Shown: one piece after another, positions 37,868-47,546 of the stretch
Numbering within the stretch: position 1 is the first letter of the stretch
Layout: each line of letters opens with the position of its first letter
DNA from: Thermoplasmata archaeon
GTDB taxonomy: Archaea; Thermoplasmatota; Thermoplasmata; Lutacidiplasmatales; UBA184
Assembly (NCBI GenBank): GCA_021817245.1
Contig: JAKAVQ010000006.1
Span: 1 to 64,000, forward strand
Length of the DNA stretch: 64,000 nucleotides
Direction: 5' to 3'
Translations under genes and position numbers: made by a program
The notes under the pieces: model-generated
What the model saw: only the letters and a program-made list of their open reading frames with translations
Told to the model about the DNA's origin: nothing
Database searches by the model: none

Positions 37868-39025
37868 TCACGAGGACCGGCGGGACTTGCGGACGCGGCG
37901 AGAGGACTCGGCGAGCGCGGCGCGCCTCCGGGGGGCTGCGCGACGCCTTCCGGCGGCAGGCCGCGGCGCGGGGGGCTCCTCCTCGGGCTCCTCGGGCGCG
38001 ACCACGCTCTCCTCGAGGGGAGGAAGCTCCCCCCGCGGGCGGACGAGGGTGCGGACCTCCTTCCACAGGTCGTCGATCCCTTCGCCCGTGACCGCGGAGA
38101 CCTTCGGCCGGTCGGACGCTGTCCGCACGAGGTCGCTCTTCGTCTCCACCGCCAGGATCGGCAGGTTGGGAAACTCCTCCTTCCACCGGGCGAGCAGGGA
38201 CTCCTGCTCCTCGAGCGAGTGCTCGGACCGACCGGAGGGATCGAGCACGAACAGCACGACGCTCGCGGCGCCCCGGACGGTCGTGGTTGCCTCCACCTCG
38301 GCCGGGTTCGCCCGGTTCGGCCGGCCGAGGACGCCCGGGGTGTCGACGACCTGCAGCCGGTCAAATCCGAGGTCGGCGTGGCCGACCGCGATCGACAGCG
38401 TCGTGAAGGGGTAGTCGGCGACGCGAGGACGGGCCGAGGAGAGACGGGCGACGAGCGAGGACTTTCCGACGTTGGGGAAGCCGGCGACCACGAGCGTCGG
38501 GGCGGCCGGCTCGAGGTGCGGACGATCCGACAGGAACCGGGCGATCGTGCGGAGCGCCTCGATATCGACGTCGATCTCCCGGACGAAGCTCGAGAGTCGA
38601 CCGTAGAACCGGCGGATCATCTCGCCGAGCTCGTCGGGTCCCTCGGCCCGGTGGCTCTCTCGCTCGGCGTCCCGGGCGAGCCCCCGGATCCGCTCCTCCG
38701 CCCGGCGGAGGCGGAGGAGATGGCGGTCCAGCGCACCGGCGCCGTACCTCGCGTCGACGAGCGCCCGCTCGAACTCGGTGAGGCCCGGGCGAACGAGAGG
38801 TCGGCTCTCGAGCCGCAGGTGACGCACGACCGTCGCGCTGCTCCGGACGACCTTGAGCCGGGCCCGCAACCGGTCCCGAGCCGCCTTGGTCTCCCCGTGG
38901 GGAGTCACGAGCGACGCGCGGTGGAACGCGACGTCGAGGATCCCGACGGACGGTGGGGCGCGACCGTCGGGGGACCGGATCGGAGGATGGTGCGGGAGTC
39001 GCTCGGGCATACGGATCCTCCCCAC
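37868..39025 (-). CDS. NOG1/OBG-like GTPase
   Basis: LVVAGFPNVGKSSLVARLSSARPRVADYPFTTLSIAVGH, VVDTPGVLGRPN, basic C-terminal tail. Confidence 0.9.
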   Translation of the reverse strand: MGRIRMPERLPHHPPIRSPDGRAPPSVGILDVAFHRASLVTPHGETKAARDRLRARLKVVRSSATVVRHLRLESRPLVRPGLTEFERALVDARYGAGALDRHLLRLRRAEERIRGLARDAERESHRAEGPDELGEMIRRFYGRLSSFVREIDVDIEALRTIARFLSDRPHLEPAAPTLVVAGFPNVGKSSLVARLSSARPRVADYPFTTLSIAVGHADLGFDRLQVVDTPGVLGRPNRANPAEVEATTTVRGAASVVLFVLDPSGRSEHSLEEQESLLARWKEEFPNLPILAVETKSDLVRTASDRPKVSAVTGEGIDDLWKEVRTLVRPRGELPPLEESVVAPEEPEEEPPAPRPAAGRRRAAPRRRAALAESSRRVRKSRRSS

Positions 39026-39159
39026 GGAGCCGGGGCGTGCGATGAGGCTTGCGGAGGGACCCGCGCGCTGGTTCGGGCGCCCGCCTCGGCCGCGGGAGCG
39101 CAGGGCCGAGCGAACTCCTTTATCTTTCCCGATGCTCCCGCCGCCCCGGGGCGCTCTTC

Positions 39160-40542
39160 GTGAGTCGTTGGATCTCGGACGAGCCCGGCGAGGAGGCGGC
39201 GCTGCTCGAATCGCTCGGGATCTCGTCGGTGGACGAGCTGTTTTCCGACGTGCCGAAAAAGGCCCGGATGGGCCGCATCGGGATCGGGCCCGGAATGGAC
39301 GAGCCGGCCGTCGTCTCCGAGATCGACCGGGTGCTCGGCCGCAACCGCCCGCTCTCCCGGTTCGCCTCGTTCCTCGGCGGACGGATCCGGTCCCGCTATG
39401 TTCCGGCCGCCGTCGATGCGATGCTCAGCCGCAGCGAGTTCTACACCGCTTACACCCCCTACCAGGCGGAGGCGAGCCAGGGGATGCTCCGGGCCCTCTT
39501 CGAGTTCCAGAGCCTCTGGGTCGAGATGACCGGACTCGACGTCGCGAACGCGTCGCTCTACGACGGGGCGACCGCCGCCGGGGAGGCGCTCCTGTTCTGC
39601 CGGCGGATCCACGACGGGACGCGGTTTCTCGTCCCGGCGAGCCTGCCGTGGGAAGAGAAGAGCGTGCTGCGGAACTACGCGAGCGGGCCGAATCTCACGG
39701 TCGAGGAGATCCCATTCGACGACCGCACGGGCCGTCTCGATCTCGAGTTCGTGCGCCGCGCGGTCGCCCAGAAGGACGTCTTCGGCCTCCTCGCGGACGT
39801 ACCGAACGGGTTCGGCCATCTGGACGAGGGGCTGTTCGACCTGAGGCCGATCCTCGGGGACGTGCCGTTCGTGGTCTCGGCCGATCCGCTCTCGCTCGCC
39901 GTGCTCGAGCCCCCCGCGACCTACGGGGCCGACGTCGTGGTCGGGGAGGGCCAGGGATTCGGGATCTCTCCGGCCTACGGCGGACCGCTGCTCGGTCTCT
40001 TCGCCTGTCGGAAGGAGCACGTCCGAGCCGCCCCGGGCCGGATCGTCGGGGCGACGCAGGACGCCGTGGGGCAGAGGGCCTACGCCCTCACGCTCGTCAC
40101 CCGCGAGCAACATATCCGACGCTCTCGAGCCACCTCGAACATCTGCACCAACGAGTCGCTGATGGCGCTCGCCTTCGTCGTCTACGCGAGCCTGGTCGGT
40201 CCCCGGGGCCTTGCCGAACTCCAACGTTCCCTCGCCGAGAAGGCTCGCACGCTGGCCGGCACGCTCAGCGGAATCGACGGGCTCCGGGCGCCCCGTTTCG
40301 ACGCGCCGTATCTGGGAGAGTTCACGGTCGAGGTGACCCGGGGGACGGCCTCCGAGTTCCTGGACCGCCTGCGCCGCCGTCGCATCCTGGGCGGACACCC
40401 GCTCACGGACCCGCGACCCGGAGCCTCGGGCGCTCCGGAGCGGATCCTCGTCGCGACCACCGAGTTCGTCGGGGACCGGGAGATCCAGAAGTACGGCGCG
40501 GCCGCCCGGTCCGCGATGGCCGCGGCCGGGAGGTCGGCATGA
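39160..40542 (+). CDS. gcvPA: Glycine dehydrogenase (decarboxylating) subunit 1
   Basis: YTPYQAEASQGMLRALFEFQSLWVEMTGLDVANASLYDGATAAGEA, QGFGISPAYGGPLLGLFACR; GTG start at 39160 inferred. Confidence 0.93.
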   Translation: MSRWISDEPGEEAALLESLGISSVDELFSDVPKKARMGRIGIGPGMDEPAVVSEIDRVLGRNRPLSRFASFLGGRIRSRYVPAAVDAMLSRSEFYTAYTPYQAEASQGMLRALFEFQSLWVEMTGLDVANASLYDGATAAGEALLFCRRIHDGTRFLVPASLPWEEKSVLRNYASGPNLTVEEIPFDDRTGRLDLEFVRRAVAQKDVFGLLADVPNGFGHLDEGLFDLRPILGDVPFVVSADPLSLAVLEPPATYGADVVVGEGQGFGISPAYGGPLLGLFACRKEHVRAAPGRIVGATQDAVGQRAYALTLVTREQHIRRSRATSNICTNESLMALAFVVYASLVGPRGLAELQRSLAEKARTLAGTLSGIDGLRAPRFDAPYLGEFTVEVTRGTASEFLDRLRRRRILGGHPLTDPRPGASGAPERILVATTEFVGDREIQKYGAAARSAMAAAGRSA

Positions 40543-42005
40543 GCTTCCGTCAGGCTCGCTGGGACGAGCCATCGCTCTGGGACCTCGCTCCTCCCCGTAC
40601 CCCCGTGGCCGCCGCCGAGGTGCCGGGGGTCCCGGAGCGATTCCGTCGGAAGGAAGCGATCCGCTGGCCCGAGCTGTCCGAGCCCGAGGTGGTGCGGCAC
40701 TACACCCGACTGTCTCAGATGAACTTCGGGATCGACACGGCCCCGTACCCTCTCGGCTCCTGCACGATGAAGTATAACCCGAAGGTCTCCGAGATGCTCG
40801 CCCGCCGCCCGGGAGCGGCGGACATGCACCCGTACCAGCCCGAGACGACGGCGCAGGGCTCGCTCGAGTTCCTCTGGAAGCTCGAGCGGCTGCTCGGGAA
40901 GGTCACCGGCCTTCCCGAGGTCTCGCTCCAGCCCTCGGCGGGAGCCCACGGGGAGTACGCCGCGATGCTGATGGTACGGGCGTACTTCCGGGATCGGGGG
41001 GAATCCGAGTCCCGGACCGAGGTCCTTCTGCCCGACACCGCGCACGGGACCAACCCCGCATCGGCCGCGATGGCCGGCTACACCACGCGGGAGATCCCGT
41101 CGAAGGACGGCTGCGTCGATGTCGCGGCACTGCGGGCAGCGGTCTCGGCGCGCACCGCCTGCTTCATGCTGACGAACCCGAACACCGCGGGCCTCTTCGA
41201 AAGCGACATCCTCGAGATCGCCGAAATCGTCCATGCGGCCGGCGGTATGCTCTACTACGACGGCGCGAACCTCAACGCGATCCTGGGCGTCACGAACCCG
41301 GGGCGGATGGGATTTGACGTCGCCCATCTGAACCTCCACAAGACGTTCGCGACGCCTCACGGCGGTGGCGGCCCCGGCGCCGGAGTCCTCGCGGCCGGCG
41401 AGACCCTGGCCCCGTACCTCCCGGTGCCGCGGATCGTCAAGGCGGGCCGGAAGTTCCGGCTCGATTACGACCGGCCGAGATCGATCGGAAAGATCCGCTC
41501 GGCGTATGGGAGCGCGGGCCTCGACCTTCGGGCCTACGCCTTCGCCCTCTCGCACGGCGAGGAGGGGCTGAAGCACGTGGCCCGACGCTCCGTGCTGAAC
41601 TCGAACTACGTCGGAGCGAAGCTCGGTCGCTATCTGCCCCGGCCCTTCCGACCGCTCGTCAAGCACGAGTTCGTGCTCTCGGGAGCCCCGCTCAAGGACC
41701 GCGGGTTGCGGACGATCGACCTCGCGAAGCGGCTCCTCGACGAAGGGGTCCATGCGCCGACCGTCTACTTTCCGACCCTGGTCGAGGAGTCGCTGATGGT
41801 CGAGCTTCCCGAGACGGAGAGCCGACGCGAGCTCGACCAGTTCATCGCGGCGTTCGAGCGGGCGATCTCCGATACGCCCGAGAACCTCCATCGGGCCCCG
41901 CAGCACCTCGCCGTCGCGAGGGTCGACGAGGTCCGGGCCGCGCGCGAGCCGCTCCTCTCGTGGAAGGACCTGCGGACGGCCGGCGCAAAAGCTGAAACCC
42001 CGTGA
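40539..42005 (+). CDS. gcvPB: Glycine dehydrogenase (decarboxylating) subunit 2
   Basis: PLGSCTMKYNPKVSEMLARR, LPDTAHGTNPASAAMAGY, NLHKTFATPHGGGGPGAG; ATGA overlap with gcvPA. Confidence 0.95.
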   Translation: MSFRQARWDEPSLWDLAPPRTPVAAAEVPGVPERFRRKEAIRWPELSEPEVVRHYTRLSQMNFGIDTAPYPLGSCTMKYNPKVSEMLARRPGAADMHPYQPETTAQGSLEFLWKLERLLGKVTGLPEVSLQPSAGAHGEYAAMLMVRAYFRDRGESESRTEVLLPDTAHGTNPASAAMAGYTTREIPSKDGCVDVAALRAAVSARTACFMLTNPNTAGLFESDILEIAEIVHAAGGMLYYDGANLNAILGVTNPGRMGFDVAHLNLHKTFATPHGGGGPGAGVLAAGETLAPYLPVPRIVKAGRKFRLDYDRPRSIGKIRSAYGSAGLDLRAYAFALSHGEEGLKHVARRSVLNSNYVGAKLGRYLPRPFRPLVKHEFVLSGAPLKDRGLRTIDLAKRLLDEGVHAPTVYFPTLVEESLMVELPETESRRELDQFIAAFERAISDTPENLHRAPQHLAVARVDEVRAAREPLLSWKDLRTAGAKAETP

Positions 42006-42021
42006 CGGTTCGCCCGAGACG

Positions 42022-43131
42022 ATGAAAGCCCGCGTGGAGAAGGTCTTCCGACATCTCGATCCGCGTCCCGACGTACTCCTGCTCGCGAACGCGACCGACC
42101 CGCACCTCGATCAGACGTTCTTCTACCTGTTCGACGTGCCGGCGGGGCTCTTCGAGGGCTCCGTGGCCATCGCCCACCCCGACGGAGAGCTCGACGTGCT
42201 CAGCTCGCCGCTCGAGTCGGAGAGCGCCTACCAGGCCGCGAAGCACGACCCTCACGTCAAGGTCCATGTGGTCGGTCGGGGGGACGAGACGGAGGGGCTG
42301 GTCAAGAAACTCGTCGGCAGCGCGGCCGACATCGGCCTCCACTACCGCGAGTTGACCCACGATTGGTTCGTCCGGTTGTCAAAGATGCTTCCCTCGGTCA
42401 CGTGGTCCGACGCCTCGAACGCCGTCCGTCGGGCGCGGGTCACGAAAGACGCCGAGGAGATCGTGCGTCTGCGCCGCGCGGCCGAGATCGGCTCGGCCGT
42501 GGGTCGAGAGATCCCGCCGCTGCTCCAAGAGGGCGTCACCGAGCTCGGCCTGGCGGCGGAGATGGAGTACCGCATGAGCCGACACGGGGCGAGCGGTCGG
42601 TCGTTCGCGACAATCGTTGCGTTCGGCGCGCACGGTGCGGAGCCGCACTACTCTCCGGGAGAGACCCGGCTCGCGAGCGGAGACTCGATCGTGTGCGACT
42701 TCGGGGCGTACTACCGTCGGTACGCGAGCGACATCACCCGCTCCTTCCACTTCGGCCGGCGCGACGAGGAGCTGAAGAAGATCCACGACACCGTCGAGGC
42801 CGCGCAGGCCGCCGCGCTCTCGGTCATCCGGCCCGGGGTGCCGGGCAAGGAGGTCCATCTGGCCGCCCAGCGCGTCATCGACGCGTCTCCGTGGAAGGGT
42901 CGGCTGAACCACGGGGTCGGCCACTCGATCGGGCTGAGCGTCCACGACGGCTGGGGCTACAACACCACGGTCGACGATCCGCTCGAGGAAGGCATGGCGA
43001 TCACGGTCGAGCCGGGGATCTACCTCCCCGGTCGGGGTGGGGTCCGGATCGAGGACGATGTGGTCGTGACGAAGACCGGCTACGAATTCCTCTCGACCGC
43101 CCCACGCGCCTACCTCGAGGTCCCCGCGTGA
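42022..43131 (+). CDS. pepQ: M24-family Xaa-Pro aminopeptidase
   Basis: 369 aa; GAHGAEPHYSPGETRLASGDSIVCDFGAYYRRYASDITRSFHFG, HGVGHSIGLSVHDGWG, MAITVEPGIYLPG. Confidence 0.92.
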   Translation: MKARVEKVFRHLDPRPDVLLLANATDPHLDQTFFYLFDVPAGLFEGSVAIAHPDGELDVLSSPLESESAYQAAKHDPHVKVHVVGRGDETEGLVKKLVGSAADIGLHYRELTHDWFVRLSKMLPSVTWSDASNAVRRARVTKDAEEIVRLRRAAEIGSAVGREIPPLLQEGVTELGLAAEMEYRMSRHGASGRSFATIVAFGAHGAEPHYSPGETRLASGDSIVCDFGAYYRRYASDITRSFHFGRRDEELKKIHDTVEAAQAAALSVIRPGVPGKEVHLAAQRVIDASPWKGRLNHGVGHSIGLSVHDGWGYNTTVDDPLEEGMAITVEPGIYLPGRGGVRIEDDVVVTKTGYEFLSTAPRAYLEVPA

Positions 43132-44150
43132 AGTTCGGCGTTCTTACCGGTGGCGGGGACTGCCCCGGGCTCAACCCCGCGATCCGCGCGGTCGTGCTGC
43201 GGGCGGCCCGCGCCGGGCACGAGACCCTCGGGTTCCTGGACGGCTGGAAAGGGGTCCGCGACGACCTCACGCGGCCGCTCCTCCCCACGGACGTCACGGG
43301 GCTCATCGGGCGCGGCGGCACGGTCCTCGGGAGCTCGCGAACGAACCCGTTCGGAAGGGAGGCCGACGCCGCGAAGGTCCTCGAGACGCTCGACCGGCAC
43401 CGCCTCGATGCGCTGATCGCGATCGGGGGCGACGACACGCTGAGCGCCGCGCTCGAGCTCCACCGTCGCGGCGGCAGGGTGGTCGGCGTCCCGAAGACGA
43501 TGGACAACGACGTCACCGGGACCGACTGGACCTTTGGTTTCCACTCCGCGACGGCGGTGGCGGTCGATGCCCTCGAGCGGCTGCGGGACACGGCGGGGAG
43601 CCACCACCGCGCGATCGTCCTCGAGGTCATGGGCCGCCACGCCGGCTGGGTCGCGCTCGCGACCGGTCTCGCGGGCGGGGCCGACGCGACCCTCGTGCCC
43701 GAAGAGGGGTACGACGAGTCCGCGCTCCTCGCCCGGGTCCGCGCGGCGGTTCACGCCCGGGGCTACGCCCTCGTGGTCGCCAGTGAGGGGATCGACCTCG
43801 GACCTCGCCGGGGCTCGGCGGGAGCGAAAGACGAGTTCGGCCACGAGCTCCTCCGCGAGCGGCAGGTCGGGGTCGAGCTGGCCCGCCGCATCGAGGAGTC
43901 GACCGGGATCGAGACCCGCAGCGCGCAGATCGGGCACATCCAGCGCGGCGGAGCTCCGGAGCTCTTCGATCGCATCCTCGCGACCCGTCTCGGGGCCCAC
44001 GCGGTCGATCTCGCCCTCGCCGGCCGGTTCGGAGAGGTCGCGGTACTGCGGGGTGAGGTCGTCACCGGGATCCCCCTCGCCGACGCGGTCGGGACCTCGA
44101 AAGTCGTCACGCCCGCGTGGCTCGACCTCCTCCACACCTTCGACGCCTAG
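43128..44150 (+). CDS. pfkA: 6-phosphofructokinase, PPi-dependent-type signature
   Basis: LTGGGDCPGLNPAIRAVV, IAIGGDDTLSAA, PKTMDNDVTGTDWTFGF, EVMGRHAGWVAL, IQRGG; GTGA overlap with the upstream M24 gene. Confidence 0.92.
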   Translation: MKFGVLTGGGDCPGLNPAIRAVVLRAARAGHETLGFLDGWKGVRDDLTRPLLPTDVTGLIGRGGTVLGSSRTNPFGREADAAKVLETLDRHRLDALIAIGGDDTLSAALELHRRGGRVVGVPKTMDNDVTGTDWTFGFHSATAVAVDALERLRDTAGSHHRAIVLEVMGRHAGWVALATGLAGGADATLVPEEGYDESALLARVRAAVHARGYALVVASEGIDLGPRRGSAGAKDEFGHELLRERQVGVELARRIEESTGIETRSAQIGHIQRGGAPELFDRILATRLGAHAVDLALAGRFGEVAVLRGEVVTGIPLADAVGTSKVVTPAWLDLLHTFDA

Positions 44151-44164
44151 AGACGGTCGGTCGC

Positions 44165-45169
44165 ATGCCGGTCCGAGCGCTCTGGTACCGGGCCGGCACC
44201 CTCTCCCTGCTCGACCAGCGTGCGCTCCCCGCACGTACGGTCGTCCTCCGCCTGCGTCGTGCCGAGGACGTCGCGGAGGCGATCCGCACCCTCACCGTCC
44301 GGGGCGCGCCGTCCATCGGGGTCGCGGCGGCCTACGGGATGGTGCTCGCGCGGCGCGAGGGCCGGCTCGGTCCGGCGCGCGCGGCGAAGCTCCTCCGCGC
44401 GACCCGACCGACCGCCGTCGACCTGTTCGTCGGCATCGAGGCCGTACGCCTCGCCTGGGAGGGCGGGGGCGATGTCGAAGCGGCGGCCGACGAGTACCGT
44501 CAGCGGGTCGTCGACGAATGCCACCGGATCGGCAATGCCGGAGCCCACCTGCTGCGTCGAGCGCACCGCGTGCTGACGCACTGCAACGCGGGCGCCCTCG
44601 CGACGGTCGAGTGGGGCACCGCCCTCGCTCCGATCCGCGTCGCCCGGGAGCGCGGGGCGCATCTGTTCGTCTGGGTCGATGAGACCCGGCCCCTCCTCCA
44701 GGGCTCCCGACTCACCGCCTGGGAGCTCGCGCGCGAGCGGATCCCGCACGCGGTGATCGCCGACAATGCCGCCGGTCACTACCTTGCGACCGGCCAGGTC
44801 GACGCCGTCCTCGTGGGCGCGGACCGCATCGCCCGGAACGGTGACTTCGCGAACAAGATCGGCACCTACGAGAAGGCGGTGGTGGCCCACGAGAACGGGG
44901 TCCCGTTCTACGTGGCGGCCCCGTGGAGCACGTTCGACGCCCGCCGGCCCAACGGACGCACGATCCCCGTCGAGGAACGCTCGGAGAACGAGGTATTGGA
45001 ACTGTCCGGTCGGCGGATCGCTCCCGGCCGGTCCCACGCCCGGAACCCCGCATTCGACGTCACGCCCGCGAAGTACGTCACGGCCTTCGTGACTCCGGCG
45101 GGAGTGCTTTCGCCCCCCGAGCTCGCGCGAGCGCTCGGACGTCGGGCGTCCCACACTGGTGGGGCGTAG
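44165..45169 (+). CDS. mtnA: S-methyl-5-thioribose-1-phosphate isomerase / aIF2B-related isomerase
   Basis: VRGAPSIGVAAAYGM, HCNAGALATVEWGTALAPI, ETRPLLQGSRLTAWEL, VGADRIARNGDFANKIGTYEKAVVA. Confidence 0.88.
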   Translation: MPVRALWYRAGTLSLLDQRALPARTVVLRLRRAEDVAEAIRTLTVRGAPSIGVAAAYGMVLARREGRLGPARAAKLLRATRPTAVDLFVGIEAVRLAWEGGGDVEAAADEYRQRVVDECHRIGNAGAHLLRRAHRVLTHCNAGALATVEWGTALAPIRVARERGAHLFVWVDETRPLLQGSRLTAWELARERIPHAVIADNAAGHYLATGQVDAVLVGADRIARNGDFANKIGTYEKAVVAHENGVPFYVAAPWSTFDARRPNGRTIPVEERSENEVLELSGRRIAPGRSHARNPAFDVTPAKYVTAFVTPAGVLSPPELARALGRRASHTGGA

Positions 45170-45218
45170 GCCTCCCGGCCGACGCGGCTCCGCGTAGAGC
45201 GGGGAAGACGCCGCGCGC

Positions 45219-45371
45219 TCAGGTCGGGAGGATCGGTTGGGACAGCCAGTGCGCGGTCTCCCGCAGGGTCGATCCGATCGCGGCCGTGAGGTCGACACCC
45301 AGGTGGTGCGCGACGATCACGAAGCCCAGCATGGCGAGGACGGACAGGAACCAGCTCATCATTGCGCCCAT
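45219..45371 (-). CDS. Small single-TM membrane protein
   Basis: MGAMMSWFLSVLAMLGFVIVAHHLGVDLTAAIGSTLRETAHWLSQPILPT (50 aa); AT-rich TATA-like tract (45400-45422) upstream. Confidence 0.5.
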   Translation of the reverse strand: MGAMMSWFLSVLAMLGFVIVAHHLGVDLTAAIGSTLRETAHWLSQPILPT

Positions 45372-45582
45372 CGAGGTCACCCCGGTTACGGTGAAGGGAA
45401 AAATTCTCGGATCGCGTACATAAACCGCGAGCTCGACTCGCAAGAGGGGTGCCGCCGTCCGGGGAATGCGCCGACTCCGAACGCGCGCGCCGGCGCACGG
45501 GCGCGGGCGCGCGGGGCCGGGGAGGCGGACGGCCCGGGCGCGGGTAAGGTTCATAGGGCCGAGCGACTAGGGCTGCGGGGTT

Positions 45583-45688
45583 GCCCTGGTAGTCTAGTGG
45601 TCTAGGATGTAGGTCTGTCGAGCCTGCGACTCGGGTTCGAAGGCGTCGAGGGGTCCTCCCCCTCGACCCGGAACTCCCGACCAGGGCG
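45583..45688 (+). tRNA. tRNA-Asp(GTC) with 33-nt insertion (intron) in the T-loop
   Basis: Acceptor GCCCTGG/CCAGGGC; anticodon arm TAGGT-CTGTCGA-GCCTG (anticodon GTC 45617-45619); T-stem TCGGG/CCCGA; discriminator G. The insertion after TTCGA(A) contains hairpin GTCGAGGGG-TCCTC-CCCCTCGAC. Confidence 0.85.
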
Positions 45689-45757
45689 CCTCCCCCATCT
45701 CCCGCAGGGCGTAGCGGGGAGTGGTCGGCTTATCCTCGGCCGTTCCATGACCGGTCC

Positions 45758-46573
45758 GTGGGAAGCCCGGCACCCAAGAAGGACCCGAACGGCCGGCCGT
45801 ACCTCTCCCAGATCGTCGGGGACGCCATCCGAGATCTCACCGAGAAGCGGCTCGCCGACCTCATCCGCCAGGAGCCGGTCCCGAAGCATCTCGCGATCAT
45901 CATGGACGGGAACCGGCGGTTCGCCGAGGCCGAGGGGATCGCGGTCCGGGAGGGGCACGCGAGGGGCCGGGACACGCTCGAGGAGCTCCTCGACTGGTGT
46001 CTCGAGCTGGATATCCGCATCCTGACGGTCTACGCCCTCTCCACCGAGAACCTCTCCCGGCCGAAGGAGGAGCTCGACGCGTTGATGGACCTCTTCGACC
46101 GGGCGCTCCGCCAGATCGCCGTCGACGAGCGCGTCCACCGCCACCAGATCCGGGTGCGGGTGATTGGAAACCGCGAGCTCCTGCCGGCCCGCGTCCGAGA
46201 GGCGATCGACGTCGCCGAAAAGGCCACGGGCAGCTATTCGAAGTACCGGTACAACGTCGCCCTCGGCTACGGCGGCCGCGACGAGATCGTCGAAGCGATC
46301 CGCGCGCTCGCGCGGGAGGTGCGCGACGGGCGGATCACTCCGGAGCAGATCGACTCGGAGGCCGTCTCGCGGCATCTGTACACGAAGGACCTGCCCGACC
46401 CGGACCTCGTCTTCCGTACGAGCGGAGAGGAGCGGATCTCGAACTTCCTGCTCTGGCAGTCGGCGTACAGCGAGCTGTACTTCTCGGATGTGCTCTGGCC
46501 GGGGCTCACCCGGCTCGAGTTCCTGCGGGCGATCCGGGCGTTCCAGCTCCGGCGCCGTCGCTACGGAACCTGA
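45758..46573 (+). CDS. uppS: Isoprenyl (undecaprenyl-type) diphosphate synthase
   Basis: LAIIMDGNRRFAEAEG, LTVYALSTENLSRP, LVFRTSGEERISNFLLWQSAYSELYF. Confidence 0.95.
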   Translation: MGSPAPKKDPNGRPYLSQIVGDAIRDLTEKRLADLIRQEPVPKHLAIIMDGNRRFAEAEGIAVREGHARGRDTLEELLDWCLELDIRILTVYALSTENLSRPKEELDALMDLFDRALRQIAVDERVHRHQIRVRVIGNRELLPARVREAIDVAEKATGSYSKYRYNVALGYGGRDEIVEAIRALAREVRDGRITPEQIDSEAVSRHLYTKDLPDPDLVFRTSGEERISNFLLWQSAYSELYFSDVLWPGLTRLEFLRAIRAFQLRRRRYGT

Positions 46574-46749
46574 CGCCTTCGTCCGCGCGACGTCCCCCTC
46601 CGACCCGGGAGGTGAGCGCCGGTCGCTCCCGGCAGGGTCGAAGGATGCCTCGCGGAAGCGCCCGAGGTAACGGTCCCGCCCTTCACTCGCGAACGCGGAA
46701 GGGGGAGCTATAGCCTATATCGACCCGCCGGTCTGCCACGGACGGAAGT

Positions 46750-47274
46750 ATGGCCACCGGTGTTGCGGCGGCGGCTCCCCCGCCCGAGTCCGTGGAGGTA
46801 GGAAACCTCCGATCGCTCCTCAGTACGACGCGCACCTTGACCTGGATCTGGGCGCTGATCGGACTCCTGGTGGCGATCCTGAGCCTCCTGTCGATCCTGG
46901 TCACGCTCGTCACGCTGCGTTTTCCCGGGGGAGGGATCGGAAGCCTAGTGTACGCCATCCTCTGGATCGTGATCGACCTCCTGCTGCTGGAGCGCATGCC
47001 CTCCTGGAACTCCCAGCTCGGGACGGGTTCCTACCACGACCTAAAGGAGCCGCTCCTGCTCTGGGCGCTGCTCGGTCTGATCTTCGGCGTTGTCCCGGGG
47101 GTGCTGCTCATCCTGGTCTACCTCCGGATCCTGCCCTGGCCCAACTACCGAGGCGCCGTGGCCGGGCCTTCCGTCCCTTCCGCAATCCCCCCGCCCGGGG
47201 GGCCGACCCCGGTCCCCCCTCCGGGCGCTTCGGGGGAAGCCTTTCACAGCACCGGCCCTCCGGGGAGCGCGTAA
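46750..47274 (+). CDS. Membrane protein with Pro/Gly-rich C-terminus
   Basis: 174 aa, three or more hydrophobic segments and [15 protein letters not shown] tail; TATA-like ctatagcctatat upstream. Confidence 0.7.
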   Translation: MATGVAAAAPPPESVEVGNLRSLLSTTRTLTWIWALIGLLVAILSLLSILVTLVTLRFPGGGIGSLVYAILWIVIDLLLLERMPSWNSQLGTGSYHDLKEPLLLWALLGLIFGVVPGVLLILVYLRILPWPNYRGAVAGPSVPSAIPPPGGPTPVPPPGASGEAFHSTGPPGSA

Positions 47275-47546
47275 CCCCGGGCCGACGACGGCGCACCCCC
47301 GCGCCGGGTGCGCCGGGTCGATCCCGGGCGGTTCTCTTCGCCCGGCCCCGTCCGGAACTGGAGTGGCAAAGCCGGCCCGGTGGGGCGGGTCCCGGCCGGG
47401 ACTTCTCCCGGCAGGGTGGCGGAGCAGGAGGCGCCACCGACCCTCGAACGCGGCCCGGGAGCGACTCTCGACGGGACGAGTCAGTATTAAATAGAACCGC
47501 ATTTCTACCAAAATTGCACACCGAGAACTCTCGGGGGTAACGAACG

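Noticed and set aside
38853-42005. 1050-aa plus-strand ORF
   Set aside because: Only the part from 40539 (gcvPB) is real; the upstream part is an out-of-frame reading of gcvPA and the GTPase antisense.
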